A stretch of 64,000 bases of DNA from Deuterostichococcus epilithicus (GCA_033439295.1 JAVTLE010000001.1:1240001-1304000), one strand, 5' to 3'; positions 49,094 to 61,328 are shown, counted from the stretch's first letter. A program made the numbers and translations. The notes: generated from the sequence alone by a model not told the origin.

Positions 49094-52000
49094 TCATCGG
49101 CGCATGGCCTTCTTGAAAAGCGTTGAGTGCTGCTTCCTGCCGCCGCCGCCGCCGCCCCGGCCACGGCCCCTGCCATGGCCTCCGGTGTCGTATTCCATGT
49201 ACACCTGCGATCGGCAAAGCATATCTGCTTGGATGGGCAGTGAGCGCAGTCGGGAGTGATGCAGCCTGAACAATGCAGAAGCGAGGACTGGTGGGAGGAC
49301 TGCCGCGGCGCTGAGCCGCCGGCCAGCACCCAGGAGCAGCTGCCACGAGCTCTGGTGATGAACAGGTCATGCAGTAAACAAGATCTGTGGTCGGCTCCTG
49401 CACGAAGGCAGCGTGCAGGAGTGCCCGGGGGGGCCACAGCGNNCCAGGCCGCCGGCGCCAGACATGGCAGCAAGGGAGCCCTGCGTGCGGCGCACAGCCC
49501 GCTTTGCGACGCCGACGTCGTCCATCACCCCATCATCCTCCTCCGCCTCTGCCACCTCCCCCTCGCTGGCCACCAGCACCTGGCAATCAAGGCGGGACTG
49601 AACGCTGTGGCAATTGTATGTGGACTTCACGCTGTGCCAAATGCATGTGGACTCACATGCGCTTGACTGGTGCATCTTATTGTGGCAGAGTCAGCAGGCT
49701 GCCGCCGCTGGAGCCGCCAGGCACACCGTGCCCGGGTGGACCCAATCACTCAAGCAGAATCTAAGCCGGTTGGGTGATGGCTGTTGCAAGCATCGACGAA
49801 CCGACGCACCTGGGCCAGCAGGTTGACCTGCTCCTCCCTCGTCGAGTACAGCAGCTCTGCGCCGCCTGCAGAAAACATAGAAATCCATCATTGAAAGGTA
49901 GAAGAGCAGACAGCCACCGGCTCGCCGGCCCCAATCCGGTGTGCATGGTGCAGCGAGGAGGCTGCAGCGCAACGCCAGGTTTTGCCAGGTACATGCCCAG
50001 TCCAAATTGTTCAGCAAACCCTCCCAACAAAACGGTCTGCTGCACGAATTCCCCCACAAACATTCTCCTGAGATAAAAGCGCACCCGCGCTGTCCAGCAG
50101 GTTGGTGATGACCTTGAAGGCGTAGCCCTGGTCGATGAGAAACTGCTGCCGCTTGGTCGAGTAGTACATCTCCTGCGTGTCGGTGGACACCAGCGTGTAG
50201 AAGAAGGCGTTGTACTCGTCGTGCCCCGGCGCCGCGCCCGGCTTCGCCTGCAAACAATCAAGAATCGATCACAAATACTCGTGTCTCGAACTCCCGATCG
50301 CAGCCGAGTAAATTCAGTACATGCGGTGCGAACGAGTGCCAGGCGCGCCGGGCGTTTGGCCCAATCCCGCAGTAGATGCCCCCTGGGGGCGGAGACAGCG
50401 TGTTTCATGGGGCTGAACGCGCAGCAGCAGGTTCGATGGTAGGAGAAGATTACGTGGCTGCACTTTGTTGTGGAGGAAAAGTCCCGAGCACCATCGGTCA
50501 CGGAGGCAAAGGCAGGGCAGACCTTCTTGGCACGCAGGATGCGGCCGAGGCGCTGCGCCTCTTGCCGCCGCGAGCCCGCGTGGCTGCTGATCTGAATGAG
50601 CACGTTGGCCTCCGGGATGTCGATGCTGTTGTCGCCCACCTTGGACAGGAACAGCGTGTTTATCTGCGTGAAGGGGACACGAGGACTTAGTAAAATCAGC
50701 GCGCACATGATCCGCGGTGTCACAGGCATGCGATCTGGTGGTGGGACGCAGGCAGAGGCAGCAGCCGCGGTGCCTGGACGGCATCTCGCTCCAAGATGAC
50801 CACAGCACAACAGACGGGTCACATGTTGCGGAACCTGTTCGTGGGATGCGGCATCTTTGACAGCGGCGAAGGAGACACCGGGGCTGTGGTTGGAGGCGTG
50901 CAGGTCGCAATGTGCGCAGCAGGCCTTAGGGTTTGCAGTTCTCCTGCTCTGCAGAAGCCCCCCGCCGCGATCAACACATGGAAGCGGGTTGCGACGACAG
51001 GAGCCAGTTAGAGATGATGGAAGCACCTCCTGGCAACCTCGAGACGGGCGGCGAAGGGGAGGCACCTTGGGGTTGTGTTTGAAGGTGTGCAGGATGCGGG
51101 TGCGCTCCGCGTGGCTGGTGCCGCCGTAGATGCAGGGCTTCCGCAGCGCCTTCGCATACTGCATCAGCGCGAAGATGTTGTCGCTGAAGACGATGATCTT
51201 GTCGCCACGCACCTGCGGGTGCACTCAAGCACAGCGAGTCGACCGACGGACAAGCAGCGGAAGACGGAAGTGCCGGCCGGGAGCGTCCCAGCAGAGCTGA
51301 CGCCATCAACCAGCTTTTGAGAATGTCCGTGTCGTTAATAATGTCAGGCTTTGACAGGCCGGCAGCGTGTACAGTCGTTGCTAGGGCAGCCAGCAGCGGG
51401 CACCTGCCTTGCTGCTGCCTTGCTGCCGCGGGGAAACCGCAGGATCTATAGGGGGGTGACGGGCAAAGGGGTTACAAAGGGCGCACCTCCTCGTGGTACT
51501 GCACCAGGAACTGGCAGGCCTGGAACTTGTTGGGGTTCATGACGTACAGCAGCTGCCGCCGCGCCGCAGAGTCCAGGCGCAGGTACTCGCGCATAAACTC
51601 CCGCGTCATGGGGCACCACACCTGCGAAATGGGAGATCGGGCAATGCCGTCAGACCAGATCCCGCATGAAAAGTTCAGGTAGCCGCAGCCGTTTGTTCAC
51701 AGAACTTTTGTTTGGTCCCAGGCCGAGGTATTCCTGCATGGACTGCCGTGTCATGGAGCACCGAACCTGCAGCCGCAGCAGCAGCCAAGGTCGTCAGAAC
51801 ATGGAACTCGGAGAACTTCCGCACCATGGGGCACCTCCCGACCTGGCAGCCAGCGAAACCCCTACAATCCCATCTGAAACGTACCGTCAAGTCACAGGGC
51901 GTCTGCGGAACAGCGGCAAACAAGCACAGGGATAGTGGGCATCAGCTGCGCCTGACAGAGTGACAGGCAGGCAGGAGACTCTGGCCTGGACCCTTGGAAG

Positions 52001-55000
52001 CGTGCAGCGGCCGGCGCCTCAAAACCAAAGCTAGCACTGTGGCACGCGGCGCCGCGGCGGCACCGCAACGGCTGCGAGGAGAGCGCGCACCTCGGCACAC
52101 TGCACGTTGGCGATGTGGCCGTCGCGCGTCAGGTCCAGCCAGTTGGCTTCGTAAAGCTTGGGGCCTGCAGCAATGGGAGGAGAACGGTACCAGTGATGCA
52201 ATTTAAACCCCGGAGTACGAGGGTGATCGGTACGAACTCTAAGGCGCATATTGGGACCAGCACATCGGCGGTGAAAGTGCATTGGAGACTGGGAACTGGC
52301 ATGTGCAGGCGTCTTGTTGTTTGACACTGCAGATCTCTCTGTGCCGACATTTTGCAGATGCATGCACACCCCACCAACGGAAAGAGTGAGCCGATGGCTG
52401 CTCCGTTGATGTACATGCACATGTGTGCACAAAACTGCAATGACACCGACCGGAGTTGACCTGAGACTTGCGTCAGAGTGCTAACCGATGAAGAAGTTGA
52501 GGTCGGAGATGCGAGTTGCATGACTGAATATTTCTTTAATCGAGTTTTGATAGATCGGGTCTTGGTCAGACCCCCTACCGATGAGGAAGTTGAGGTCGGA
52601 GATGCGGTCGTCCTCGCGCACCAGCGTGGCGGTCAGCCCCAGCTTGGTGTGCGCGTGGATGATGCCCACCACCCGCCGGAACATCGCCGCCGGCACCACG
52701 TGCACCTGCGGGTGACGACGGGACGGGGTCAGCGGAGCTGGCTGCGCGCTTTGGGGTGCTCCGACCTGAATTGCCCAGTCTCACAGGGGAATGTTTTTGC
52801 ACCGCGCGGGGCCCTCCTCCGCAGGGCAAGGTTGTCCTGCCAGGAACTCCGCACATGCACGATGTATTATGCAATGACACGGCTCAAACTCCCTGGACCG
52901 ACCCGACAATCGGCATGTATCAAGTCATGCAGCGTACCTCGTCCAGCAGGATGAGGCCCCACTCCCGCGACTGTATCTGCTCCATCACCTGCGGCGGCAT
53001 CGAGCCAGGCTGTTTAGGCATCCTGTCAACCACATGAGGGCTGGAATCATACAGCTGATGATGCATCCTCACAAGCACCATTGCGAGCTCCTCGGGCCCG
53101 CGCTGCTGAATCGAAGTGCCGAGGATCATTTGCCCAATGCGCCTCTCTGGGGTGGCCCCCGGAGAAGGCATCATCCTCACAGAAACTGCCGCGCGCCCCC
53201 GAGCCATGGATTGGACATCAGATTCTCGTATCTGGGTGATAGGACTGCAGCGACAAAGGGAGACGCACCCGCTGGGCCTCCTCGGACCGGCGGCCGGAGA
53301 AGGCGATCATAGTGTAGGTGGTCACGCACACTGCCGCATCCGTCGTGAACATCTCCTTGTGCTCGCTGGTGAAGCGGGTCACCTGGCGCATTGCACAGCC
53401 AGTGTTTGTACAATCCTATCAATATACAATTCTGAATGTCGCAGGGTCGAGAACCTGCTGCGCTTTGGCGGGCGTCTGCGCCCAGCTGCTAAAACGACCC
53501 GTTTGACACAGCAGCTGCGGTGACTGCTGGGCACGGCAGCTAGAGCCGCCGCACGACACACAGACAAGGGCAGCACCAAAAAGGGGAAGCAGCAGAGCCG
53601 GGGATGTGAGCAAGGGGTCGCGCCTGCTCCTGCTGCAGGGTGGACCACAGGGTGAACTGGTAGCGCCACTGGTCCACGCTCACGCTGTTGGTGCACAGCA
53701 CAAGGCAGCTCTTTTTGATGCGCGCCGCTGCGCTGATACCTGCGAGGCAACCATGTCAGGGCTCGTGGCCAGCAGGATAGCATCGGCAGCCAGAACCACA
53801 GCATGATAAGGGCCGTGCGGACGCATCCCTTGCAAGCTGATGCGCAAGCACTGCCGACTGCTGCTGCGCTGATTCCTGCGATGCTGCAGGCATGGGCATT
53901 GAAGGGCCGCCCTGCTTGCCAGGGGCTGGAGAGGATGCCAGATGGTCAGGTTGTATGACGACCAGATAAGACACTCTTGACACAGGAGCAGACATGCAAC
54001 ACGTGATGCTGACACAGGAAGCCGACGTGAAACGGAGTGCGCACCCACGAGGCTCTTGCCGGCGCCGCAGGGCAGCACAATGATGCCCGAGCGCGCCCGC
54101 CCATTGCCAAACATTTTGCTCATGGACCGCGCCTGTAATCCCGTAGTACTTGCCGGTTGAGGTTTAGGGTGTTGGACTTCGACTTGTGATGCGGCAGCAC
54201 GCCACCGTGATGCTAGGGCAGATGAGAGCAGATGAGCCGAGGGCGGAAGCAGGCCCGCAGCGGGCTTGATGAGCAGGCGGCTTGAGACGACGCTCAAACG
54301 AATCCAAGGGACGTGTGCACAAGAGGGTGATCCCCTCGGAACCCATGGGACATGTGCACAGCAACCGCGAAGCGGGCAGCAGCGCCAGGGGGCGAACAGA
54401 ACCGCGAGAACCGCACGCACCTGGAAGGGGCGGTGGACCACGGTGGGCTTGAGGTCGATGGGCAGGTGCGGGTTGACGCGGTCGTTTTTGAAGTCGTACT
54501 CCTCCAGCATCGGGTAGTTCAGCCCGCCCGGCAGGCAGCGCGCCTTCACGTGCTCCACCTTCAATGCAAGACTTGTAACAATAATAACAATGATAATAAT
54601 AACGATAATAATAATGATAATAATAATGATAAAAAAGATTAGCCCACCCGGCAGGCGGGGCGCCTTCACATGCTCCACCTGCGCGGGTCCGCAGAGCGAG
54701 TCAGGAGACTGGACCTGCGTCAGGCGCCAAGTGTTGTATGTGGTCTAGGCGGCTGCACAGTTACTCGGCCCAGGATCCTGGCAGTGGCCGCAACATGCCG
54801 CAGATGGACCACCAAGGGGCGAGGCCGATCGACCGGCAGAGGAGCGCCACATGTTGAAGGGTTTCGGGAATGCTCAAGGTGTGAACCCCATCCCTGTGCT
54901 TTGCGTGCTCTGCGCTCCCAGCCGGAGGCACCAGGCACTGCCCATGAAGCTCAAGAAGAGCTCCACACACGTGTAAGCCGGCTGCAAGGAGCGCGATTCC

Positions 55001-57626
55001 ACCAATGCTAGCACAGAGCTCAAGCCCACCACACATCGATACGCTGATCATCACACATTGCGGTCAGGCAATGACGGGTGCGGAAGGCAAATTGCTCACA
55101 TTGGCGCCCTGGATCTCAAAGGCGTGCAGCTCCGAGGCGGTGTCTTCCATCGGCCCCGACTCGCCGTCGTCGTCCGCAAAGACGCCCTCCTGCCCTGTCA
55201 GGTCAATCGCATCGGCAGCCCCCAGCTGGTCCGCCACCCGGTCCTGCAGCCCATGCCGCCTCTGCAGGACAGAGGAGAGCCAGTTGATCCGTTGGCGGCT
55301 CCGGCCCTGGGGCGCGCTGCATCGGTGGTCTGCCGCAGCATGAAGGGCATGCCGGAGGGAAGCGCCACGGGTGCCGCCATGCATGCTCGACCTTCTGTGT
55401 GCGCGCAGGCGCGAAGACAGGCAGGCGCGCCACCGCGGCTGCCGAGCATAAGAGGGATGGGTTCCAGAGCACAAAGCTGCTGCGGCGACGGCTGCGCGCC
55501 GGTGAGGTTTAGGCAAGTGGGCACCTGGAAGTCTTCACCGGCGCCATCGCCGTCGCCATCGCCGTTGCCGGCGCCATTACCAGCGCCAGCGCCGGGGCCT
55601 GGCATCACGCGCGCCTCCTGGATGACGGGGTCCCGCAGCAGCTTGCGCAGGATAGCGGGGTCGGGGCTCTCCACGTAGAACTTATTGTGCTGCAGCACCA
55701 GCTTCACCTGCGGGTTGGAGGCGCACAGTAAAGATAGCAAAATGATTTGGGAAGAGGGACTCAGACGCGCTGCAGCGGGCCAAGCTGCACATGAACCGCC
55801 TGGCTTGCCACCGCGAGCGGAAGGCAGCACAGTGAGCAGCCCTCACGATGCAGGATGCGAGTGTGCTGACTCGTCCAACATCCGGTATAGTCAACATCGT
55901 CAATCCGCTTGAGCACCCATGCGTCGTCTGTTGACAGAGGGGTGCGCACCTTGCCATAATTGGCGGTGGAGTCGTGGATGAACTTGACAATCTCTGCCGG
56001 CAGCGCCACCTTCGACAGCTTGTTCAGCACCGCGACGATGGCCTGCACCACAGGTGTGGCACCTCTGAAATGCGTGGTTGCCGCCTCCTACACATTTATC
56101 TGTTGCCACCCGGCTGCCCGCTGACGACACGACGCCCGTGCCGGGCTGCAGCATGTGGCGCAGCGCACCAACCAGTGCACTACGATGACGATGTTCACAG
56201 GATCACAGCAGTCCAGATCGTTCCAGGACCCATTCTAGGCTGACAGAGACAGCGGCGTACAGCCGGGCGGGGCATTGACGGGGTCTGACTGAGGGCAGGC
56301 AGTCAGAGTAGGGTAGGGTAGGCTCACGGTGGTCTGGAGACCGACGGACACCGCGGCATACAGCGAGTGCGGCGTGAGCGCGTACTCGTGCATGCACTCG
56401 GGGCGGCACACCGGCTCCGCGATGGCGATCAAGAAGTCGGACGCCTGCTTATACACCGGCGAGTAGGTCTCCAGGAAGATGCGGCCGTCGGGGCACACCC
56501 ACAGCGGCCTGTGGCCGTGGGATCATCGAGCAGGGCATCAGTTTCGACTGCGCCTTCCTTTAAGGATTGTGCGAAGACGGGTGTGCAAAGCAGGCGGTAT
56601 GCTGCCTGAGCTACCACCCGCTAAAGTCTGCCATGAGTCCCTGCAGGGTCACCGGTATGGCTTGGACACTGGCGAGGGCTTTGCGCGATGTGCTGTTGAG
56701 CCCTTCCTCAGTGTGGGAGCTGCCAGCAGCCTGGACCCCACCCTGCTATGCAGCCTCTTGACATGGACGCGGCGCCCAACTCGCAGCAGGAGATGTATCT
56801 CCAACCAAACAGGCAACAATGCTCGCATAATCACTCCTCGCCCTCCGATCCCCACCCCTACCTGTTGCGGGCGTCCTCCTTGAGCGCCAGGCTGCTGTAG
56901 TCGTGGAACTCTTCATCCTGCTGCCCAAGGCGGAAGGTGCCGCCGTCTTCGGCTTCATCGTCCTCGGATAGCTCCTCGAGTTCCTCTTTCTCATCCGCGA
57001 CTTCGTAGTCGCTCTCGTCCTCCTCCTCGTCTCGCGCCTTCCTCTGCAGCACGCAGTCTGCCGCTTAGCAAACTCGCACGCCACTGTTGAGCGCTGCCCC
57101 AACCGCAGAATCCAAAACGCATGCTGTGGCGCGCACTCGGCATGCTGACAGCAGAGTGCGGCAGAAATGCGCCACAAGAACAAGAACCTGATAGGAGTTG
57201 CACTAATTTGGAGGACTCAAGTACAGCTGATGCCGTTTGGTGCCTGAACGCAAGCTCGCAGCCAGAGGCACTCTACCGGCTCCACAAACATGCTGCGGGT
57301 AAGCAGCTGCTGGGCGGGCAATGGCGAACTGCCACGGCTCAACCATGTCCCGTGGGACTATAACCACTAGCAAGCACCTTCTTTGTCTCGGCTGCTTTGC
57401 GTGACGCCCGCCGCGGCCGCTTCTCCGCCTTTGCGGGCGCAGTGTCAGCTTCCTGTGCTTCTTCGACGGCCTTTTTCGAAAACTTGATCTTCAGTTTGGG
57501 AGCGCCTGCGGCTAAGCAGCACGCACGAGGTGATCACACCAGCGCAACTGCCTCGTGAAGCTGCACACAGCACGCGAATCATGTCACCTCACCTTTGGGC
57601 TCTACGCTGCTGCCGTCATTCACCAT
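49094..57626 (-). CDS. XPB: XPB / ERCC3 / Ssl2 helicase-translocase of TFIIH
   Basis: Twenty-one exons close to 852 aa. Borders, N to C: 57593-57626, 57378-57505, 56862-57043, 56328-56508, 55950-56042, 55525-55707, 55100-55261, 54421-54558, 54045-54132, 53624-53739, 53269-53382, 52938-52988, 52579-52705, 52091-52164, 51487-51621, 51066-51212, 50523-50663, 50085-50247, 49810-49865, 49445-49579 and 49094-49204. An acidic N-terminus precedes the XPB-specific domain ([20 protein letters not shown]). Walker A is PCGAGKS near 388-394, the DEVH box is 489-492, REDD follows near 520, and motif VI is QRLGRILR near 688-695. [20 protein letters not shown] is the C-terminal lobe. XPB opens promoters and lesion DNA as a 3'-5' translocase. 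Odd points: a Gly/Asp/Asn-rich insert, an RG-rich tail, a GC donor at 53623, and a donor hidden by Ns at 49442-49443. Confidence 0.97.
51723..51836 (-). repeat. Two intronic copies of the start of XPB exon 51487-51621
   Basis: Block 51723-51773 reproduces the acceptor and about 50 bp of the exon start (TGCTCCATGACACGGCAGTC against TGCCCCATGACGCGGGAGTT, then ATGC-AGGAATACCT). Block 51816-51836 is a shorter second copy (GTGCCCCATGGTGCGGAAGTT). Both lie upstream of the real exon, inside its intron. Confidence 0.85.
52480..52517 (-). repeat. Intronic copy of the end of XPB exon 52579-52705
   Basis: This block and 52574-52610 share CCGATGA-GAAGTTGAGGTCGGAGATGCG with few differences. On the sense strand both read ISDLNF(L/F)IG followed by GT. 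The copy sits about 60 bp into the intron. Confidence 0.9.
54569..54640 (+). repeat. AT-rich trinucleotide microsatellite (TAA/GAT type) in an XPB intron
   Basis: Imperfect AATAATGAT/AACGATAAT units fill about 70 bp between exon 54421-54558 and its duplicated edge at 54641-54680. Confidence 0.9.
54641..54680 (-). repeat. Intronic copy of the start of XPB exon 54421-54558
   Basis: Forty bases match 54521-54560 with about four differences (GTGGAGCA-GTGAAGGCGC and CTGCCGGG-GGGCT). The copy is preceded by a canonical GCGCAG acceptor. The exon kept in the model is preceded by the weaker TTGAAG. Confidence 0.9.
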
Positions 57627-57832
57627 CTGGCACGGGATTCAATCATTTCTCGTTGAAGTTTTTGCTGCGCAAACGTTTTGTGCATGAGCGCGAGGCGACC
57701 TGTTGTTGTTGGCTCTTGTCTTTATGTGATCCTCCGGAAGCAGGGGAAGCTGGCGTGCGCCTGTGTCTTCCGAGACAGCAGGTTCTGCGGCCTTGTCGCC
57801 ACGCACCCATTCCCAGTCTCAGCAAACTTGAC
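57627..57832. promoter_or_regulatory. Compact bidirectional promoter region of XPB and TatA
   Basis: Only 206 bp separate the XPB ATG (57626, minus) from the TatA ATG (57833, plus), so a shared promoter is likely. No core motif is certain. Confidence 0.5.
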
Positions 57833-58694
57833 ATGATGGCGTCCTCGATCCTCTCCATGCGCGCCGCGCCGGCAGCTGCGGCTCAAAGCCCCGCCCGGGA
57901 GTCGCTGCGATGCAGCTCCAGCTTTGTGGGGGGCAGCGGCAGCGCTTTCCGGACAGGCAGCAGCGCTCTGCGGACGACACCGATGTCACACCAGCGTCAA
58001 CAACCGTCGCGGCAGGTGCAGAGGCCGCAGCATGCAAGTGCATGGCGGTGCCGCTGCCATCTTGCCACGGCGCCCTGAAATGAGACCCTCTTAACACCAC
58101 AGGTGACGCGTATGGGCCTCTTCGGCCTCGGCGTGCCAGAGCTGGCGCTCGTTGCCGGCGCCGCAGCCCTGCTGTTCGGTGCGTCGTCTGGACTGAAGAT
58201 ATCACTCATGGATAATATATGTGCATCCCGGCATTATTGGGTGTCTTGCAAGTGGTAGTCAGGGCATTTATGCATGCGTCGGACTCGTGTCCGAAGCTTT
58301 GATACTCCACTCGAACTCACGCATGTGACGAAATATGCAGGCCCAGCAAAGATTCCTCAGCTGGGGCAGGCGCTCGGCAAAACCGCCAAGAGCGTCAAGG
58401 CAGCGGCAGATGTGAGCCGCCCTGCCTAGCTTCCGCCCTGCCTGGCTTCTTTCCTTCTGCAAGCTAGTCGTACATACCATTGGCAGTCGTATTGGCATTG
58501 TCTGCCGCACGTCTGCGCTGTGTCGCTGCTGACTCTGCAGGTTTCGATCGTTTCAGCTGGGCCTGCAGGAGTTCCAGAAGGAGCTGCAGAGCACGGACGC
58601 CGATGGCTCGGACGCGACTGCCAGCGCGACCCAGAAGCTGAAGGAGAAGCACCCAGCAGCGGGCGAAGGCGAGGACGTGAGGGGGATTGAGTGA
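57833..58694 (+). CDS. TATA: Sec-independent protein translocase subunit TatA / Tha4, thylakoid
   Basis: Four exons (57833-58015, 58103-58178, 58341-58411, 58557-58694) give 155 aa. The first exon encodes a Ser/Ala/Arg-rich plastid leader of about 60 residues (MMASSILSMRAAPAAAAQSP). The mature part begins near MGLFGLGVPELALVAGAAAL, the single membrane helix with the functional acidic residue after Pro. The FGPAKIPQLG hinge, an amphipathic helix (ALGKTAKSVKAAADLGLQEF) and an acidic-basic tail ending GEDVRGIE follow. TatA/Tha4 polymerises at the TatBC (Hcf106-cpTatC) complex to move folded proteins across thylakoids. Resemblance to Hcf106 (TatB) is less likely because the tail is short. Exon 4 has two possible acceptors 16 nt apart; only the second (58556) keeps the frame. 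Confidence 0.92.
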
Positions 58695-59053
58695 ATTTTG
58701 ACAGCTCAACTGTTTGCGGGTCGTTGATCGATGATGGATTTCGTGGGTGGCGATCTCACTTGCCGTTGAAAGCCCGTCTAGAGGCTGCTGTAGGTCCTGC
58801 CCACAACCTCTGTGGCGGAGGCTTTTGAGTCCACGGACTCAAGTCCGTGGGATGATGTGTTTTACACTCTCAAGGCTTTAGTTGTGCACTTGCAATGGCT
58901 ACACTGCACCCCAACAACCCACCATGATCCACGCCCTCCAGACAAAACCATTCTTCAACACAGGAAACAGGACACCAGGGCGCTCAGCAAAGTGCTGACA
59001 AACACACATGCAACGTTCGGCTCCCGCTGTGTCGACCGCCATCCACTGGTCCA
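58695..59053. other. Convergent 3' region between TatA and SKP1
   Basis: About 360 bp between stop codons. A short inverted repeat, GAGTCCACGGACTC, at 58828-58841 could form a hairpin; whether it helps 3' end formation is unknown. Confidence 0.45.
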
Positions 59054-61026
59054 TCACTCGAATGCCCTGCACATCAAACAAAAATTGGTTGTCGTACAGG
59101 TCACGCCTTTGCATGTTTGCAGGGCAGAGACAGCACGTATGTACAGCTGGACCCACCATTGGTTCTCCCTCCGGACCTCCTCCTCCTCCTGTTGCACACC
59201 AAGCAACGAATTATTGCGCAAGAAAAGCAACGAATAGGGAGGAGGTCCTCGTATGCAGGACACCAAAGCCACTGCTCAATCATACTCAGGCAGTGTTGCA
59301 AATGCTGCCAGAGCAACGCTGCAAATGTTGCCAGAGCGACGGTGGTCGTTGTGCAACTGCCGAGAACACTCGCCTCTGGTGTGAAGTCGTTCTGCAGACA
59401 GGCACGAGAGAGTTTTCGAGGCATGCGAAAGTTTGCAAGAGAAGCCTCCAAGCCAAACAAGCACAAGCTCTCTTGCTTCCAGCGCATGCAATGCCAAGCT
59501 CGAGCTCACCGGGATGTTGAAGGTCTTCCGAATCTCCTCTGGCGTCTTGCCTGTTCAGAGTCGTGTCATCGAAAGTCACTCACGGGTCTCAGAATGAGGA
59601 AAGCACAGTTGCTGCCGGCAACAGCGTCTGGTAGCAGCTCCAGTCAGACACACGTTGTACATGCAGGATGCTGGAGAACGTGCAGAACCTGTGAACAGGT
59701 CCCTGCGCACCCTTGATCATGTTAGCGACCGTCAGGCATGTGAGGTCCAGCAGGCTCTTGATGTTCAGGTAGTTGGCCGCCTGCGATGCACCGGGCACAT
59801 GCGCGTGTGAGCTGTGCACAAAGCCCGCACCCTCTGCCGTCGTACTGCAATGTCCATGCACTCGAGCGACACTCCCTCCTGTCGGCGAGGTCCGCTACAG
59901 TGGGGCCGGGGAATGAAATTCCTCATTGTAAGGGGTTTGTTGGACTGGAGCCGCAGCGCGTCCAGCGTTTTGCCACGGTTGTCATGTTACCGGGACACGA
60001 GGCTTCCGGCGGCGCACCAAGATGAGCTCGAACAGGGTGCCCTGGTCCACCTTGACGAATTCGGAGTCCCACGACTTGACCTCGTCCTCGCTCTTGGCGG
60101 GCTTGTCCTCGCCGTCCGGCTTCTTTGCCGCATCCACATGGTACTTGCAGTACTCGATAACCTGCGCCGCGGCGCACAGCCCCGCTGAAACGGCCCCAAA
60201 TTCCCCCACGACATGTCTGACACCTGCCAAATTCCTGCCCCTGCTGGAGGCAGATCTTCTGAGATGCCAAGCACGCTGGGTGCTGAATGCTGGATGAGAT
60301 GAATGACCATCCACTGCAAATGCGATCGGCGACGGCTGCAAGCTGCATCTTGACTTCAAGGCGAGGAATGGGCTCAGAAAGTACCTTTGCGAGGATCTTG
60401 CTGGACACGTTGGGCAGCGGGATCGGGTCGCCCTTGCCCGAGTCCTCCATGTCTGCAAAACCCGGCAAACAGCGTCCTATCAGGCTCGTGGCGAGCATGC
60501 TGATGCCGTGGCTGCCATGAAAGCAAAGGAGGCAGGATCTGGCACCGCTATGCGGATCGGAGACACTCTCCGACGAAGCAGCGGTCAGCCAGGCTTCCGC
60601 ATGCGCCGCATGCGCGCTCACCCTCGATCATGTTTTTTATGGTTTGTGACTCGTTCGCGACCTCAAGGTCGACGTCAAACATCTGCAAGCAAGGAAAATA
60701 TGCTTCCACTGCTAGGAATCGCAATGCTGGCGCTGTCAAAAGCCTTTAAGAAGCTTGAGCAGACTGATCGAGTGTGACGAGCCAAGGCCTTTGAGGCGAG
60801 AGTAGGGGCGACATACCTCCGCATCGGAACTGCGCAGCTTGACCTGCAGGCCATTCGTACAAGCTGTCAGTGCTATGTCGCCCGAAATGGGTTTTGGGAA
60901 TTTTGACGAGGCATCGGTCGTCCTGGGATCGAGATTGACCGTCTATCATATGAGCGAGGTCGGACATAATGTGCACACAGATGTGCTGATTGGTGTCGAG
61001 TGCTGTACCGGCTGCTCGTCTGCCAT
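59054..61026 (-). CDS. SKP1: SKP1, core subunit of SCF ubiquitin ligases
   Basis: Ten exons close to 163 aa, the normal length: 61009-61026, 60817-60843, 60622-60682, 60385-60452, 60018-60161, 59711-59780, 59510-59550, 59374-59391, 59157-59188 and 59054-59066. The protein reads [100 protein letters not shown], then [14 protein letters not shown], the plant-type C-terminus. SKP1 bridges cullin 1 and F-box proteins. Two exons are 18 nt and the last is 13 nt. The microexon 59374-59391 supplies NDFTPE and is followed by GAG|GCGAGT, a GC donor. Without it the conserved C-terminal F-box-binding segment would be broken. Confidence 0.95.
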
Positions 61027-61295
61027 CTTTGCTAGCTGTGTCGGGTCTACTGAATGGGTTGGTCACAACTCTGCTCTGCAGGCTATCGTTGCGCGCAGCG
61101 CGATTGGTCAGCGGTTCTAGGTGGATCGAGCAGTGCAGAATCAAGCCTGAGGTGGATACAACAGGCTATTTTTTGCGAATGCACCAGGTTCGTCTTCGCA
61201 TTGACAACCAGGAGTGCTATTCATTCGTATTGTGACCAGCCCCGCAACTCGCACCCGCCAAACAATCTGCCGCTTTGATCGACACACGACTTACC

Positions 61296-61328
<33 letters not shown>

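Noticed and set aside
58828-58841. GAGTCCACGGACTC palindrome as a terminator
   Set aside because: Rho-independent terminators do not apply to nuclear genes, and nothing else supports a 3' end signal.
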